Below are positions 1 through 9,200 of a stretch of DNA of 64,000 nucleotides, one piece after another. A model generated the notes under the pieces. It saw nothing but the letters and a program-made list of their open reading frames with translations, was not told where the DNA came from and did not search any database. Position numbers and translations under genes: made by a program. This DNA comes from Gracilariopsis chorda. Its lineage: Eukaryota > Rhodophyta > Florideophyceae > Gracilariales > Gracilariaceae. How positions within the stretch are numbered: position 1 is the first letter of the stretch; each line of letters begins with the position of its first letter. The DNA is taken from NCBI GenBank assembly GCA_003194525.1, contig NBIV01000197.1, positions 62,001 through 126,000 on the forward strand. Reading direction: 5' to 3'.

Positions 1-326
1 CACTTACAAACCAACTGCGTTTCCCCAACAGTCACACTATGTACTTCAGGAATATGATCCTCATGTTATTCCGCGAATATAATAGCGAGTGGGTGAAGGA
101 AGAGATTGCAAAAGTGCTGGTCGAGAGGCTAATTGCGAACAGACTACCACCGTGGGGACTACTAACTACTTTTGTTGAGCTGCTGAAGAATCCTGATTAC
201 AACTTTTGGAACTACTCGTTCGTGACTTGTGCGCCTGAAAATGAGGACCAGTTTCAGAATGTTTCAAAGCATTGCAGGGCGCCTTCATTTCAGAATAGAC
301 GCCAATCACTGGTGTCTGTGAAGTAG
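1..326 (+). CDS. NOT1: NOT1, C-terminal end (partial gene)
   Basis: This is the last 107 codons of the CCR4-NOT scaffold NOT1/CNOT1, the large protein on which the deadenylases and NOT2/NOT3 assemble for mRNA decay and translational repression. The frame is open from base 3, upstream of the first ATG at 39. It reads NQLRFPNSHT, then VLVERLIANR, PPWGLLTTFVELLKN and a CAPE segment. These are the signature stretches of the C-terminal Not1 domain, which in animals and plants read LRYPNSHT, LLERLIVNR and HPWGLLITFIELIKN. The stop is TAG at 324-326, a normal distance after the CAPE motif, so the 3' end is complete and the rest lies upstream of the window. No intron is seen in this piece. The identification rests on remembered family sequence and is strong. 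Confidence 0.93.
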   Translation, partial: LTNQLRFPNSHTMYFRNMILMLFREYNSEWVKEEIAKVLVERLIANRLPPWGLLTTFVELLKNPDYNFWNYSFVTCAPENEDQFQNVSKHCRAPSFQNRRQSLVSVK

Positions 327-1393
327 GGCGGACAACCATGGCTAGACAGAACTAGTATTAGCGTAAAGCATTTCTCATTGTATACATTGTAGAAGGCCTA
401 CCCTATAGCCCTAACTATCAACAACGTGGGACATAATTACCAAGCACTAGAATAGGCAAGATATTCCGCAAGAAATCCCAACTGCAATTTATCATTTTCG
501 TACGTGGTGAATGTTCTTTACCACGATGTGGACACCATTGGTACAGGAAGCATTGATATCTCTACTTCCCAGCCAAAAATTGGACCTCGTTACGGATTTG
601 ATCCACATCATCATTCACCGAGCAGTTAAGCAGTATTATTCGCCGATCTTGTTATGCTATACTCCCATTTCACCCCAAGAGTCACTCGTCGAGTGTAACG
701 CTATTGTTCATGCTGACCATTCCATGGAACATCAGAATCTCTGTAGCGATTCCGGGCTCTCTCCATAAAGGAGGTATGATCTCCTTGTTCCCGGATGGAC
801 TTCTGCATATCATCTGGGAGGCTACCTATGGCTCTTTCAGCAGTTCAAGAGATAAAGTCCTGCTCAGGTTCAATGAATGTAGCCAATGTGTTTTAGCAAA
901 GCCGCCTCAAAAGAAATCAATAAACCAAAAGCAAAGTTAGTCTGTCTGTATCTCACTGACTCCCATGTACCTTCAACTTCTTTTTCCTGTTTCTCCAAGC
1001 GACTTGTAATCTTCGAGACGACACAGCGACCAACTCAAACCGTGTAGGTAGATGAACGAACACCATCAGATTCATCGATTCCCAACTTGGGTTCTGCGGC
1101 AGAAAGAGTGGCTGAATAACGCATGGCGACAACTCCAGTGAAGCTCTCCAACAAAATACAAGAAGCCGACAAACGTGGCTTGCGTTCCTCTCTTGGATCG
1201 CGTCAAACCTGGCGAAACGAAATTAAACCCGGTATAGATAGAATGCAAGCAGTAGCAGAAGCAAAAAATGCGTGGCCACCACAACCACCTCCCCAAAAAC
1301 CACCCAAACCACCATCAACACCAATACCCCCAACAACACCACATACAACAGCCCTTAATGATAACAAAAGTAAATCAAAAGGCAGTAGAGAAA
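327..1393. other. Intergenic region, no convincing gene
   Basis: This stretch lies between the end of NOT1 and the 3' end of the Myb/SANT-like gene on the minus strand. Several open frames under 95 codons occur (511-768, 704-940, 1123-1401), but none shows a recognisable domain. A CCA-rich low-complexity tract lies at about 1275-1345; in the 1123-1401 frame it reads as a proline-rich stretch, and this frame overlaps the stop of the minus-strand gene by a few bases. I see no RNA gene or mobile-element signature. Confidence 0.5.
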
Positions 1394-2938
1394 CTAGATA
1401 GCATTGTTCTCCGCATCAGGTCTGGACTTTTCAACCATCTTTTTAAATCTCCTCAGCAGATGGATATGGTTTTGTTGTAGTAATTCCACCAAATCCTCAT
1501 CATGCAGATCTCGAGCTCTTCTGATCTGCATGGAGCTCTCTGCAAGATACGTTGCTAGTTTGACACGATGATCAAATTCTTCCCTCTGCTTTTCTTCATC
1601 TGACTTCTGTGACCCTGCATTCCTGTCACGTTCTATGGCAAGATGCTCCCGCAAAATTGTCGTCTGTTCCTCTGAAATCTTATTGGATTGAACCACTCCT
1701 TTCGATATTTGACCATGATCCTTATAGCTTCCACTGTTTCGTATCCCAGAGCTTCTCCTTCGCTCCACCGCAGCCTGATTCTGTATTCCACTCCCTAAGC
1801 AACCCTCTTCAATACCTCTTTCATCCTCCTCGATGAGCTTCGAGGTTATTGAGAGCAGATCTTCCGCCTCGTTTGCGGTACCGATGCGCGATACGCGAAA
1901 AAAGACATAAGCCCGTTTCGAATCGGCAATCAGTTCACCTTTCGGGGTCACCCGTAGAAAGCTGCAAATGTTACTTGGATCGTTCTGCCCTGACGTAGAC
2001 CAGTTTGCCCTAGCTATAGTAACCATCTTCTTCACACTCTTGTACTGCTTTTTTAACACGGAAGCGCTACGGTCACATAGAGGTCTCATATTCGATTCTA
2101 CCTCATCCAATCTCCCAGCAGAACTGTGCTTCGAATCCACGTTCTTATCATTAAATCGATTTGCAATAACTAACCAGTACGAATCCCGCGTCACGTTAGC
2201 GTCCAACTCTCTTCGATTCAATGTCTTACCGATAGCCTTATTGAGAGCATTCTTCGGAAGTTCGTAGTCCCGTAAAATTACTATAAGCCTCGCAAATTCA
2301 TTGAGACTGAAGCTTGGTTCGCTGTGCTCGACTTCTTTATCCACCGTGAGCGGAAATCTAGAGCCTGGGTCTGCCGCTTTGTAATCAACAATAAGTTACA
2401 TAACCACTTCGCAGTCAGTAAAGTGAAGCATACTAACAAACTCACCTACATCAGGCAAACTAGAAAGTGTAGCACAACGACTGACTGCGTCTCTTTCCCA
2501 CTCAAGAAAACCTTTGAGTTCATCGTTGGTTGAAAGACAATCCCCGGTACTGGTATCCTCGAAATTTTTAGTGTGAAAATACAACACTAATCTCGAAAGA
2601 AGTTCAGTGCGAGCTCGATTACAAATGCGAAGCTTAAACGGCTTCGAAATCGCTTGCAAGTCTTTGACGGTCTTTTCCAACAGAAATGAGTAGAAAAAGG
2701 CCATTTTCGTATGTTCGCGAAAAGCGGGTTCATTGTATGGAGAGACAGTAATCTGGGAGGACGAAGCCAAAGCGGTTACATCTTTAGAACCCGGTGCGGT
2801 ACTGGTGGTTTCATTTCGGTTTAATGGTGTCTCTTGTCGTGTTGTACACTCTGCGTTTCTCGAAAGGGTTGATGGGTGTTTGCGTAATCTCCTGCGAATG
2901 GAAGAGATGGGAGCAGGGTTAGGACATTTGCCTGACAT
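1394..2938 (-). CDS. Myb/SANT-like DNA-binding protein with coiled-coil tail, one likely intron
   Basis: Two open stretches in the same frame (2938-2396 and 2344-1394) are separated by one stop. A GTGAGT donor at 2445 and a CAG acceptor ending at 2371 would remove 75 nt, keep the frame and drop the stop, giving about 489 residues. The second exon has a Myb/SANT-like pattern: a helix-rich stretch, then DSYWLVIANRFND, then LKKQYKSVKK and WSTSGQND. The last third is charged and probably coiled coil (EEKQREEFDHRVKLATYLAE). The first exon has a basic, Ser/Thr-rich start and a segment (KDLQAISKPFKLRICNRART) vaguely like a SAP helix pair. Similar SANT-like proteins occur both as host regulators and as partner ORFs of PIF/Harbinger transposons, so either origin is possible. 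Start is the ATG at 2938; stop is TAG. Function is inferred from fold pattern only. Confidence 0.6.
2371..2445 (-). other. Likely spliceosomal intron, 75 nt
   Basis: On the minus strand the sequence reads G|GTGAGTTTG at the 5' side and GCGGCAG| at the 3' side, with a branch-like TACTGAC between. Its length is a multiple of three, it carries the only in-frame stop between the two halves of the gene, and its removal joins GAC (Asp) across the junction. This is inferred from splice consensus; no transcript evidence is available. Confidence 0.55.
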
Positions 2939-3267
2939 GATGGTTGTACGAGAGACGAAGATGAGGTAGGGGTGCGCGAAAAAAACCCAAAGCGCTTGCC
3001 GTGGGAGATAATAGATTGTTTATTTTACAACCAAAAGGCGGACAGAACAGGTCCGTGGGGCAGACGGAGGGTCTTCAAATTTGAATGATAGGTTTACGAT
3101 CGACCAAGTGGCGTGCCCTCGTTTGGGAAGCTTTTCTGCTTACAGAGAAGAGGACTTTAGGAAATTCACATGGTTTTCACGGTCAATACGGTTGCAGGTT
3201 GACCCTGCCAATCAACAAGTCTATATAAGCGTGCATCGGCCTCGTTCAAGCTTGTTTAGACACCGCC
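2939..3267. other. Intergenic region upstream of the Myb/SANT-like gene
   Basis: This holds the presumed promoter of the minus-strand gene and the unique sequence before the left palindrome arm. I see an A/T-rich patch around 3018-3035 but no clear TATA element and no gene. Confidence 0.4.
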
Positions 3268-3655
3268 TGAGCCAGTTATATGGTCGCAATTGTACTATGT
3301 TTTGTCAGCGCAATTCGAATGAAACTTGGAGCTGAGCATGGGGAGGTGCTCTTACAATTTTGAGACAGGGCTCCAGGCAGCACTGTTTGCAGCGGTTTGA
3401 AACCACTGCGTGTAATGTATTTAAGCTGTTTGTGTGCGATGGTTTTCTTGTGTTTTTTCTCAAACTTTTGTGTAAATAGATGAGCTTGTGCTAATAGCTT
3501 TCTAATGAGCTAAAACATACTGGAATTGGTTTAGACTGCCCCAAGATACGAATTTCTCAAACCGGCGGACACAAAAATAAGGACGCCATTTACGAATTAG
3601 GAGCAGAGCGTTTACGAAGTGTTATGATTTGTTCTTTGTGCATATGGCAAATTAC

Positions 3656-3693
3656 GTTTCAGGGAATGCGAATATCTTCGCATTCCTTGAAAC
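3656..3693. repeat. 38-nt hairpin (17-bp stem, TATC loop)
   Basis: GTTTCAGGGAATGCGAA is followed by TATC and then by its near-perfect reverse complement, with one mismatch. The same hairpin is conserved in the right arm at 40676-40713. No T-run follows, and the role is unknown. Confidence 0.75.
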
Positions 3694-3901
3694 CTGATTC
3701 AAAGAAAACGAAAAATGGAAGCAGCGCATATGTTACAAGTCTGCCGCATTCGTCTCCAGGGAAGCTGCAAATTCAGTTGGATATATAGTCAGCAACCCAT
3801 TTCTTAATTCCTCTTGTAGGACGTTGACTACAGCTTTCCAGAAAAGCGGTGACTATGACTTCTCTAAGAGGCGAAACAGTACGTCACAAGTACGTCCCTG
3901 G

Positions 3902-4120
3902 TATGCGGATTTGCGGGACTTCGCGCAATTCGCTCGCAAGGATAAGCACACCAAAGGCCAACGGATCGATGAGGAGCTCTCTCTCTTCTCCTCATCCTCC
4001 AGGGCTTTAATAAAGTAGTGTAGATTGCCAAGATTCTAACCAGAAGCTGAGAGCACTGGCTCCACGGCGCTCAGGGTAACCGACACCGACTAACAGCGAG
4101 TTTTTACGCCCCACACCTGG
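3902..4120. other. 219-bp segment present only in the left arm
   Basis: In the right arm the sequence passes directly from GTCCCTGG to CAAATTCATG. In the left arm 219 bases lie between, flanked by the five-base direct repeat CCTGG (3897-3901 and 4116-4120). This is either a small non-autonomous insertion with a target duplication here or a microhomology deletion in the other arm. No coding potential or terminal inverted repeat was recognised. Confidence 0.6.
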
Positions 4121-4391
4121 CACATTCATGATGTATGAATCGTACACCAAAGATGTAACTATCTGCGCACACAATCCTTGACTTGGACCGCTAACCCTTA
4201 CTCTCGTTTGACGTTACGAGGAGAGGAGGTCTGAACAAGAACTACTTTCGTGCGTTCAACGCTCCCTAACCCTCCAAACTAAAAGGCGTATTTGCATTCA
4301 AGTTGCGCAACTCGGAAAGCACACGCTATCCAATGGAAAGCAATTCAACATCTATGGAGGTTGCTTGCAATTGCTCTGTGCTCCTACAAGA

Positions 4392-5866
4392 ATGGCATCT
4401 GTTTTCTCTTACTTTCGAGTTAACTTCTCTGGGCTTAGCTCCATATCCGATATTATGTCAATTGAGGAAGGTTTAAAGTTCAATCCCAATCTGACGTTGT
4501 CCACCATTCAATTCTCAAGCGATAACCTTAACAGCATCGTGGCTGCTCTAATCACAACCATCATAATCGCAAACCCACAGAGTATCGTGAACAAACTGGT
4601 TGCAGTGAGCAAGCAAGACGTCTTCAGCTTCAACTCGTATAGGCGGGCTTTTGTGTTTGCAAATTCGGATGACCCATCTCTCGGTTTCTCTTGTTTGCGT
4701 GGTCGATACGGCTTTGGCTTCGGAAATGGTTCTCATACGCAGCTCAAACTAAGAAAGAAACTCCTGATAGTTCCACTTTTTGCGCGCTGTACGACACTGG
4801 TAGTGAGTATTGGGTCAATATTTATCGCAGTACATTCAGAAAAAAATCTCGATGCTTGCAGCGGAGGAGACTACGCTCTTTATCAGAGACCCGTGAGAGA
4901 GCTAGATACGGGGGATCTGCTGTTCTTAATCAGCTATGTGTACCATTGGACCTGAATTCATCACTTAGGGAAGTGAGGTCGTCCCTCTCCATGTGTTCGT
5001 TCTTTCTTCCGATTATAGATTCTGATTTTGCGAAGGTGGTCAGCAAGACAGAAGAACTAAGGGTACCAGGACTTTTAATGGCAGGACAGGACTTAAAGAT
5101 AGGAGCCTTGTTTTCAGTTCTGGTTTCATGTAAGAAGGTTGTAGTGTTGGGGTTCGGGGTGAAGTGGGCAATGCCAAATGGAGATGTTTTTCATTCGAAA
5201 GTGTCAAATTATGAGAGCTATGTGCATCTAGGTGTCTTAGCCGATGCTGTGCGGCAACCCACCAAATCGACATGCGAAATACGAAGGGTAGAACCGATAT
5301 CAGATTCCGCCAATGGTGTGTTTATGGCAAGCCTGGACTGCGCTTTTCCACCCGAGAAAGAGTTCAGTACCCTTTTGGTAGCCATGACGAAGAGCCTCCA
5401 CTTTCAAGAACAAGAGGAAGTCGCCTTGCGTCATCGAAGATTCGCAAATGGATCGAGTGTCATGGACAGCCGAACCTGCGCTGCAGAAATAACCATAAAC
5501 CGTCCATTGATGAACCTTATTCTGCTTGTGATCGGAGCAGTGGCTGCATTTGCAGTGAACAAGACTACTGCGGCACTACTGTCATGCAGAGCGGATGTGA
5601 CTCATCTTGGGTTTCATATGGTGCGCGAGCTTCTGGGACATGACACGCGTGCCAACCCGCTGCAGCACGGTAAAGAACAGGAGCAGGATCAGCGCGTGAC
5701 CATACGGAGATTTGTGTGCATAAATGAAGAGTCAGCCCATGTGTGCTTCATGGAAGGCGATGGCGACAGAGTGGTACAACATCTTGAAGATAGCAGGCAC
5801 GTGGCGTGCTGCTCGCAAATTGCCTGTGTAGGTCGTCGTCTGGTAAGACCAAATGGTTTGACATAA
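4392..5866 (+). CDS. Two-TM-segment protein of unknown function, left copy
   Basis: I do not recognise the family. Two overlapping open frames are present: one from the ATG at 4392 to 4955, and a second that is open to TAA at 5864-5866 with no ATG of its own near its start. A donor at 4893 (CCC|GTGAGA) and an acceptor at 4933 (TTCTTAATCAG|) would remove 41 nt and link them into about 477 residues; that is very short for an intron, so the join is uncertain. The N-terminal part has a hydrophobic helix at about residues 46-60 (LNSIVAALITTIIIA). The second part has another at 5509-5559 (LMNLILLVIGAVAAFAV) with a short tail after it. The inverted copy at 38722-40196 keeps both frames and both splice sites, which supports a real protein. 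An AATAAA lies at 5978. The Cys-rich gene converges on it from the other side. Confidence 0.45.
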
Positions 5867-6329
5867 GGGCGAACGGTTAAGGAGGTACAGGCGACGTGCA
5901 TCGCGCGTGGGCGTGAGGAGGAGCTTTGTTCACCGTACTAGTCTGAAAGATACTTGGGCCACTTCACGAGATTTCAAAATAAAAAAGAACCACGTAACTC
6001 GCTAGATCTCTCCGTGCCACCGCGAACCTCCATCATGAGAGTAAAGGGGAAATTTGGTCCCCTAAATCGTTTCATCCTCAACATCAATTGCGTCACGAAC
6101 CGCCTCTAACACTAGCTCCGAGGTTAAATGGAAAGTTATATACTTCTCAAACCGGCAGATGCAACACTCTTGCATTACCCTGACCATGCACCGAGGTGAA
6201 CTGAAGCTCAATGTTTCATACCCACACCGCTATTAAACATCAACAACTCCAGTGACATCAGCACCAGACTTTGGTACCAATAAACCACCACCCTGCTCGG
6301 TTCAACCAGTTACCTGCACCTCTTCGGTC
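5867..6329. other. Intergenic region between convergent genes, left arm
   Basis: This separates the 3' ends of the two-TM gene (+) and the Cys-rich gene (-). It holds AATAAA at 5978-5983, about 110 nt after the first gene's stop, and nothing else that I recognise. Confidence 0.4.
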
Positions 6330-6698
6330 CTAGCCTTTTGGAGCGGCAACGCAGGTTTCCGCAAAATCACTGCTGGAACTGCATCTAGTCCCGCTTTGGT
6401 AGCACGGTTCACATGTACGCTGTCCAAAGAATTTCGTGCCCTTGCGAATGTCGGATGCACAGCAATCATAATCTTTACTGCACCTGGATCCGTCGCCACG
6501 ACACAACGGGTTTGCGTTCACAGGACAAGTTTCTAAGGGAATCGTGTTCGGGTTAATGTTTGACTTGTCTCCGTTTCCGCATTGCGAGCATGTAATTATC
6601 AAAGCCGTATTCTCACCCTTCCGGAATGCGTAGAATAAAGCGCCATGATTGAGATCATATTGCACTGCCTGTCCTGTCGAACGCCGTGGCCACCTCAT
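6330..6698 (-). CDS. Small cysteine-rich protein of unknown function, left copy
   Basis: This is a 122-residue open frame from ATG at 6698 to TAG. The first 35 residues are ordinary, and no classical signal peptide is visible at this start, so an upstream exon could be missing. The remainder is cysteine-rich: a CxxC pair, then a block with adjacent cysteines in a C-x6-C-x5-CC arrangement that resembles disulfide-knot folds, then a CxxC and two further cysteines. It has no recognised family member and no function is inferred. The inverted copy at 37890-38258 is open over the same length with scattered substitutions. It converges on the two-TM gene. Confidence 0.5.
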   Translation of the reverse strand: MRWPRRSTGQAVQYDLNHGALFYAFRKGENTALIITCSQCGNGDKSNINPNTIPLETCPVNANPLCRGDGSRCSKDYDCCASDIRKGTKFFGQRTCEPCYQSGTRCSSSSDFAETCVAAPKG

Positions 6699-6882
6699 TG
6701 TCAGTCATAACGGACGTGGCTGGAGTCCGAGATGATATGCTTGACTCACAATGGATTGAAGTACGTGTCCTAGATCATGTTGTTTACTGACAAAGGCTAG
6801 AAGTACGTGGTTCTTAGTTTCTGTACGGATATTCCACTAGTTAGGGAAGTACAGGCCCCGCTGTGTTTGACACCCGCCCCCA

Positions 6883-6909
6883 CCGTCAGCAGTACCTAAA
6901 GGCTGACGG
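6883..6909. repeat. Hairpin, 8-bp perfect stem
   Basis: CCGTCAGC is followed by an 11-nt loop and GCTGACGG. It is conserved in the right arm at about 37689-37715. It lies just before the gypsy fossil's gag part, so it may belong to that element's leader. Confidence 0.55.
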
Positions 6910-6949
6910 ATGGTGCGGCCAGTAAATTCGAAAAAACCAGCAGGTGTCT

Positions 6950-9200
6950 GATTGAACTCCTCTCTTGCTTTCATCGCTCTGGTACGAGCCACCACATTTT
7001 TTCAATCGACCAAACTAGGTTTTAGCACTACGTCAGAAGGTGGAAGGAAACACTGCGCTGTCTTTAACGCAATTGCTGCAGCGGCAGCAGCTGGAAATGA
7101 AGAACTTATCTTCGTCTTTTATGAAGGTGGAGGTGGCGTTTTACGAGCTTTCGCTTGTTTATCTCACTAACTTGGATCACACCAGGAAGGCGGAATTTGA
7201 TAAACGCCTCAAAGGAGTAGAAGAAAAGCAACGTGGAATTATGGAGCTGGTAGACACGGCCGAGAAGCGGATCGAGACAACCCAGAAGTTGATCGCGGCG
7301 TCAGAGAGCGTGCTTACCGGTATTGTTGGACTGGACCGCAGGCGTGGATCGAGCTACCGCATACCAGTGCTGCCTTCTTTCAGTGGAAGCCGGTCTACAG
7401 CTACCGAAAATCTGTTCGAGTCCCTTGGAGAAATCAAAGCGCTATTGGAGGCGCACGAGGTGCCTCAGTGCCTATGGTACTCAGTGTTGCTAGCGACTCT
7501 AAACGGATTTGATCTCCAATGGGCAGAGAGTAACCTTTTTTGTTTCAGCTCGCAAGAGCTATACGCAACATTCCTTCACCATTTCGGGTCTCCTGCAATC
7601 TGAGGCAAGCTGGTTCGTGAGCTCATGACGATTGTCCACAAGCCTTCGAAATCCGTGCAAGAATATAGCGACAGGTTCATGAGCCTCATGGCCCGCATTG
7701 GTCGTCGCCATGACGACGAGTCGCTAGTTGCAGTTTACATCGATGGTCTGGACACTGAAGTGCAAAATTTCACCAATGTGACCCGTGCAGCTACTTTGAA
7801 TATGTGGAACCGAAGGAGCCAAGGGTCTCCTCCAGTTTCAAGCTCAAGTGAGATCTCCAGCACGATCACGTTATACTCATCTCGTTCCTCGAGGCGCAAG
7901 ATGGAACAGACCAACAAGAAGGAGTCGACGGGTAACCACAGCAACAAGACGTCGTAGGACAAACATGGCACCTCGACGAACCCCAGGTCCGAGAAGGGTC
8001 ATTCGAAGACTGATGACTTGGACCAGAGGAAAGGAAAATCGCTGGACGCCACGACGAGGGAGCAACTCAGGAAGGAGAAGAAATGCTTTTAATGCAGAAA
8101 GCCGTCGAATCCGGTACATAAGTGCGAAGACGGCGACAAGAAAGAGCCTTAGGCTGCGAACCTCCAGATAGAGGATATCTGTGGGTCCTGCGACAATCTC
8201 AGTGACGCGTGGCAGCCAGTGGACGCCCATGCGGACCTCATGACGCTGTTCGGATACGATGATCACGATATGCGCGCCAGGCTTCTCTCGAACGTCGCAG
8301 AAAGCGAGAGAACAAAGGAACCTACCCTACACGCCTTGCGCCGCCCCCGAAGACGCCATGGAACTTCTGTACACATCAGTTCAGATCAATGGTGTTGAAG
8401 GATAGGCCATAGTAGACTCAAGGGCTACGTGTACTTTCCATATCATCCGATTTCGCACTGAAGCTCGGCATTCCAGTTCAAGAACTATCGGGCAGCATAC
8501 GAGATGGCTGTGGAAAGGTGATGGCAGACTGCAAGGGTCTAGCTAAGTTCACGGTAAGCAATGGAACTCGCTCGACGCAGCTAACGGCCGAACGCATGCA
8601 GATGCCATCGAGGAGATATATGATCATTGGATTGCCGCTATTTCCGGTGTTTGGATACTCTGTTGAAGGAGCACCTCAAGCAGTCGAGACTCCAAGTGAT
8701 GAAGACCAAGGCACGCCAGATCCCGTGCCGATCAAGACTGGTGCCGTATTCGAAGCACCCGGCAGGGCAGAAGGAATCTCGAATGGTGTCGCGAGTGCCC
8801 CCAAACGCAGCCAAACAATCCCTGTTTCAGCGCGTTGCACGCATCTGTTGGCAATCTTGCGCATACAGCCTTCATCAACCGCGCTGATATTAAGTCTGGT
8901 GAACTTCGTGTCTCAAAAGGATGAAGCTTGTGTCAGCTCTAAAATTAACAAATGGTTCTCAGCGAAGGTTATAAAACTCCCACCTCATGACTGCACCAAT
9001 GCTTCCCCTATCCTTAGCGTCCCGAAGAAGGACGGAAATGGGAACAGGATTGATGTCCGTCCAGTTACCGACCTGAGGCGACTCAACTCGTTGCTCCCAG
9101 ACTCGGACTATTCTTTCCCCTACTTTCAGGAGATATTGCATGCTGTAAGATCGGTATCACGGTCTGAAGCAGTGTTTACGAGCCTTGACATAATGTAACA
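6950..9200 (+). mobile_element. Ty3/gypsy fossil A (gag to start of RT), left arm
   Basis: This is a broken, 3'-truncated LTR retrotransposon. A gag-like coiled-coil part lies at about 7040-7950. A basic region follows, then a protease-like stretch at about 8450-8700 and the N-terminal end of a gypsy reverse transcriptase at about 8900-9200 (VRPVTDLRRLNSLLP, VFTSLDI). It stops where the copia fossil's 3' part begins in opposite orientation. The same junction exists in the right arm, so it predates the inverted duplication. It is broken in several places and no LTR was recognised. Confidence 0.8.

Noticed and set aside
511-940. Overlapping open frames downstream of NOT1 as small genes
   Set aside because: They are short, overlap in different phases and show no domain or start context.
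1123-1401. Proline-rich 92-residue gene
   Set aside because: The proline content comes from a CCA-rich low-complexity tract, it overlaps the minus-strand gene's stop, and nothing else supports it.
4691-4955. The second frame upstream of 4934 as coding
   Set aside because: It has no ATG, and the overlapping frame from 4392 has a proper start and hydrophobic helix.
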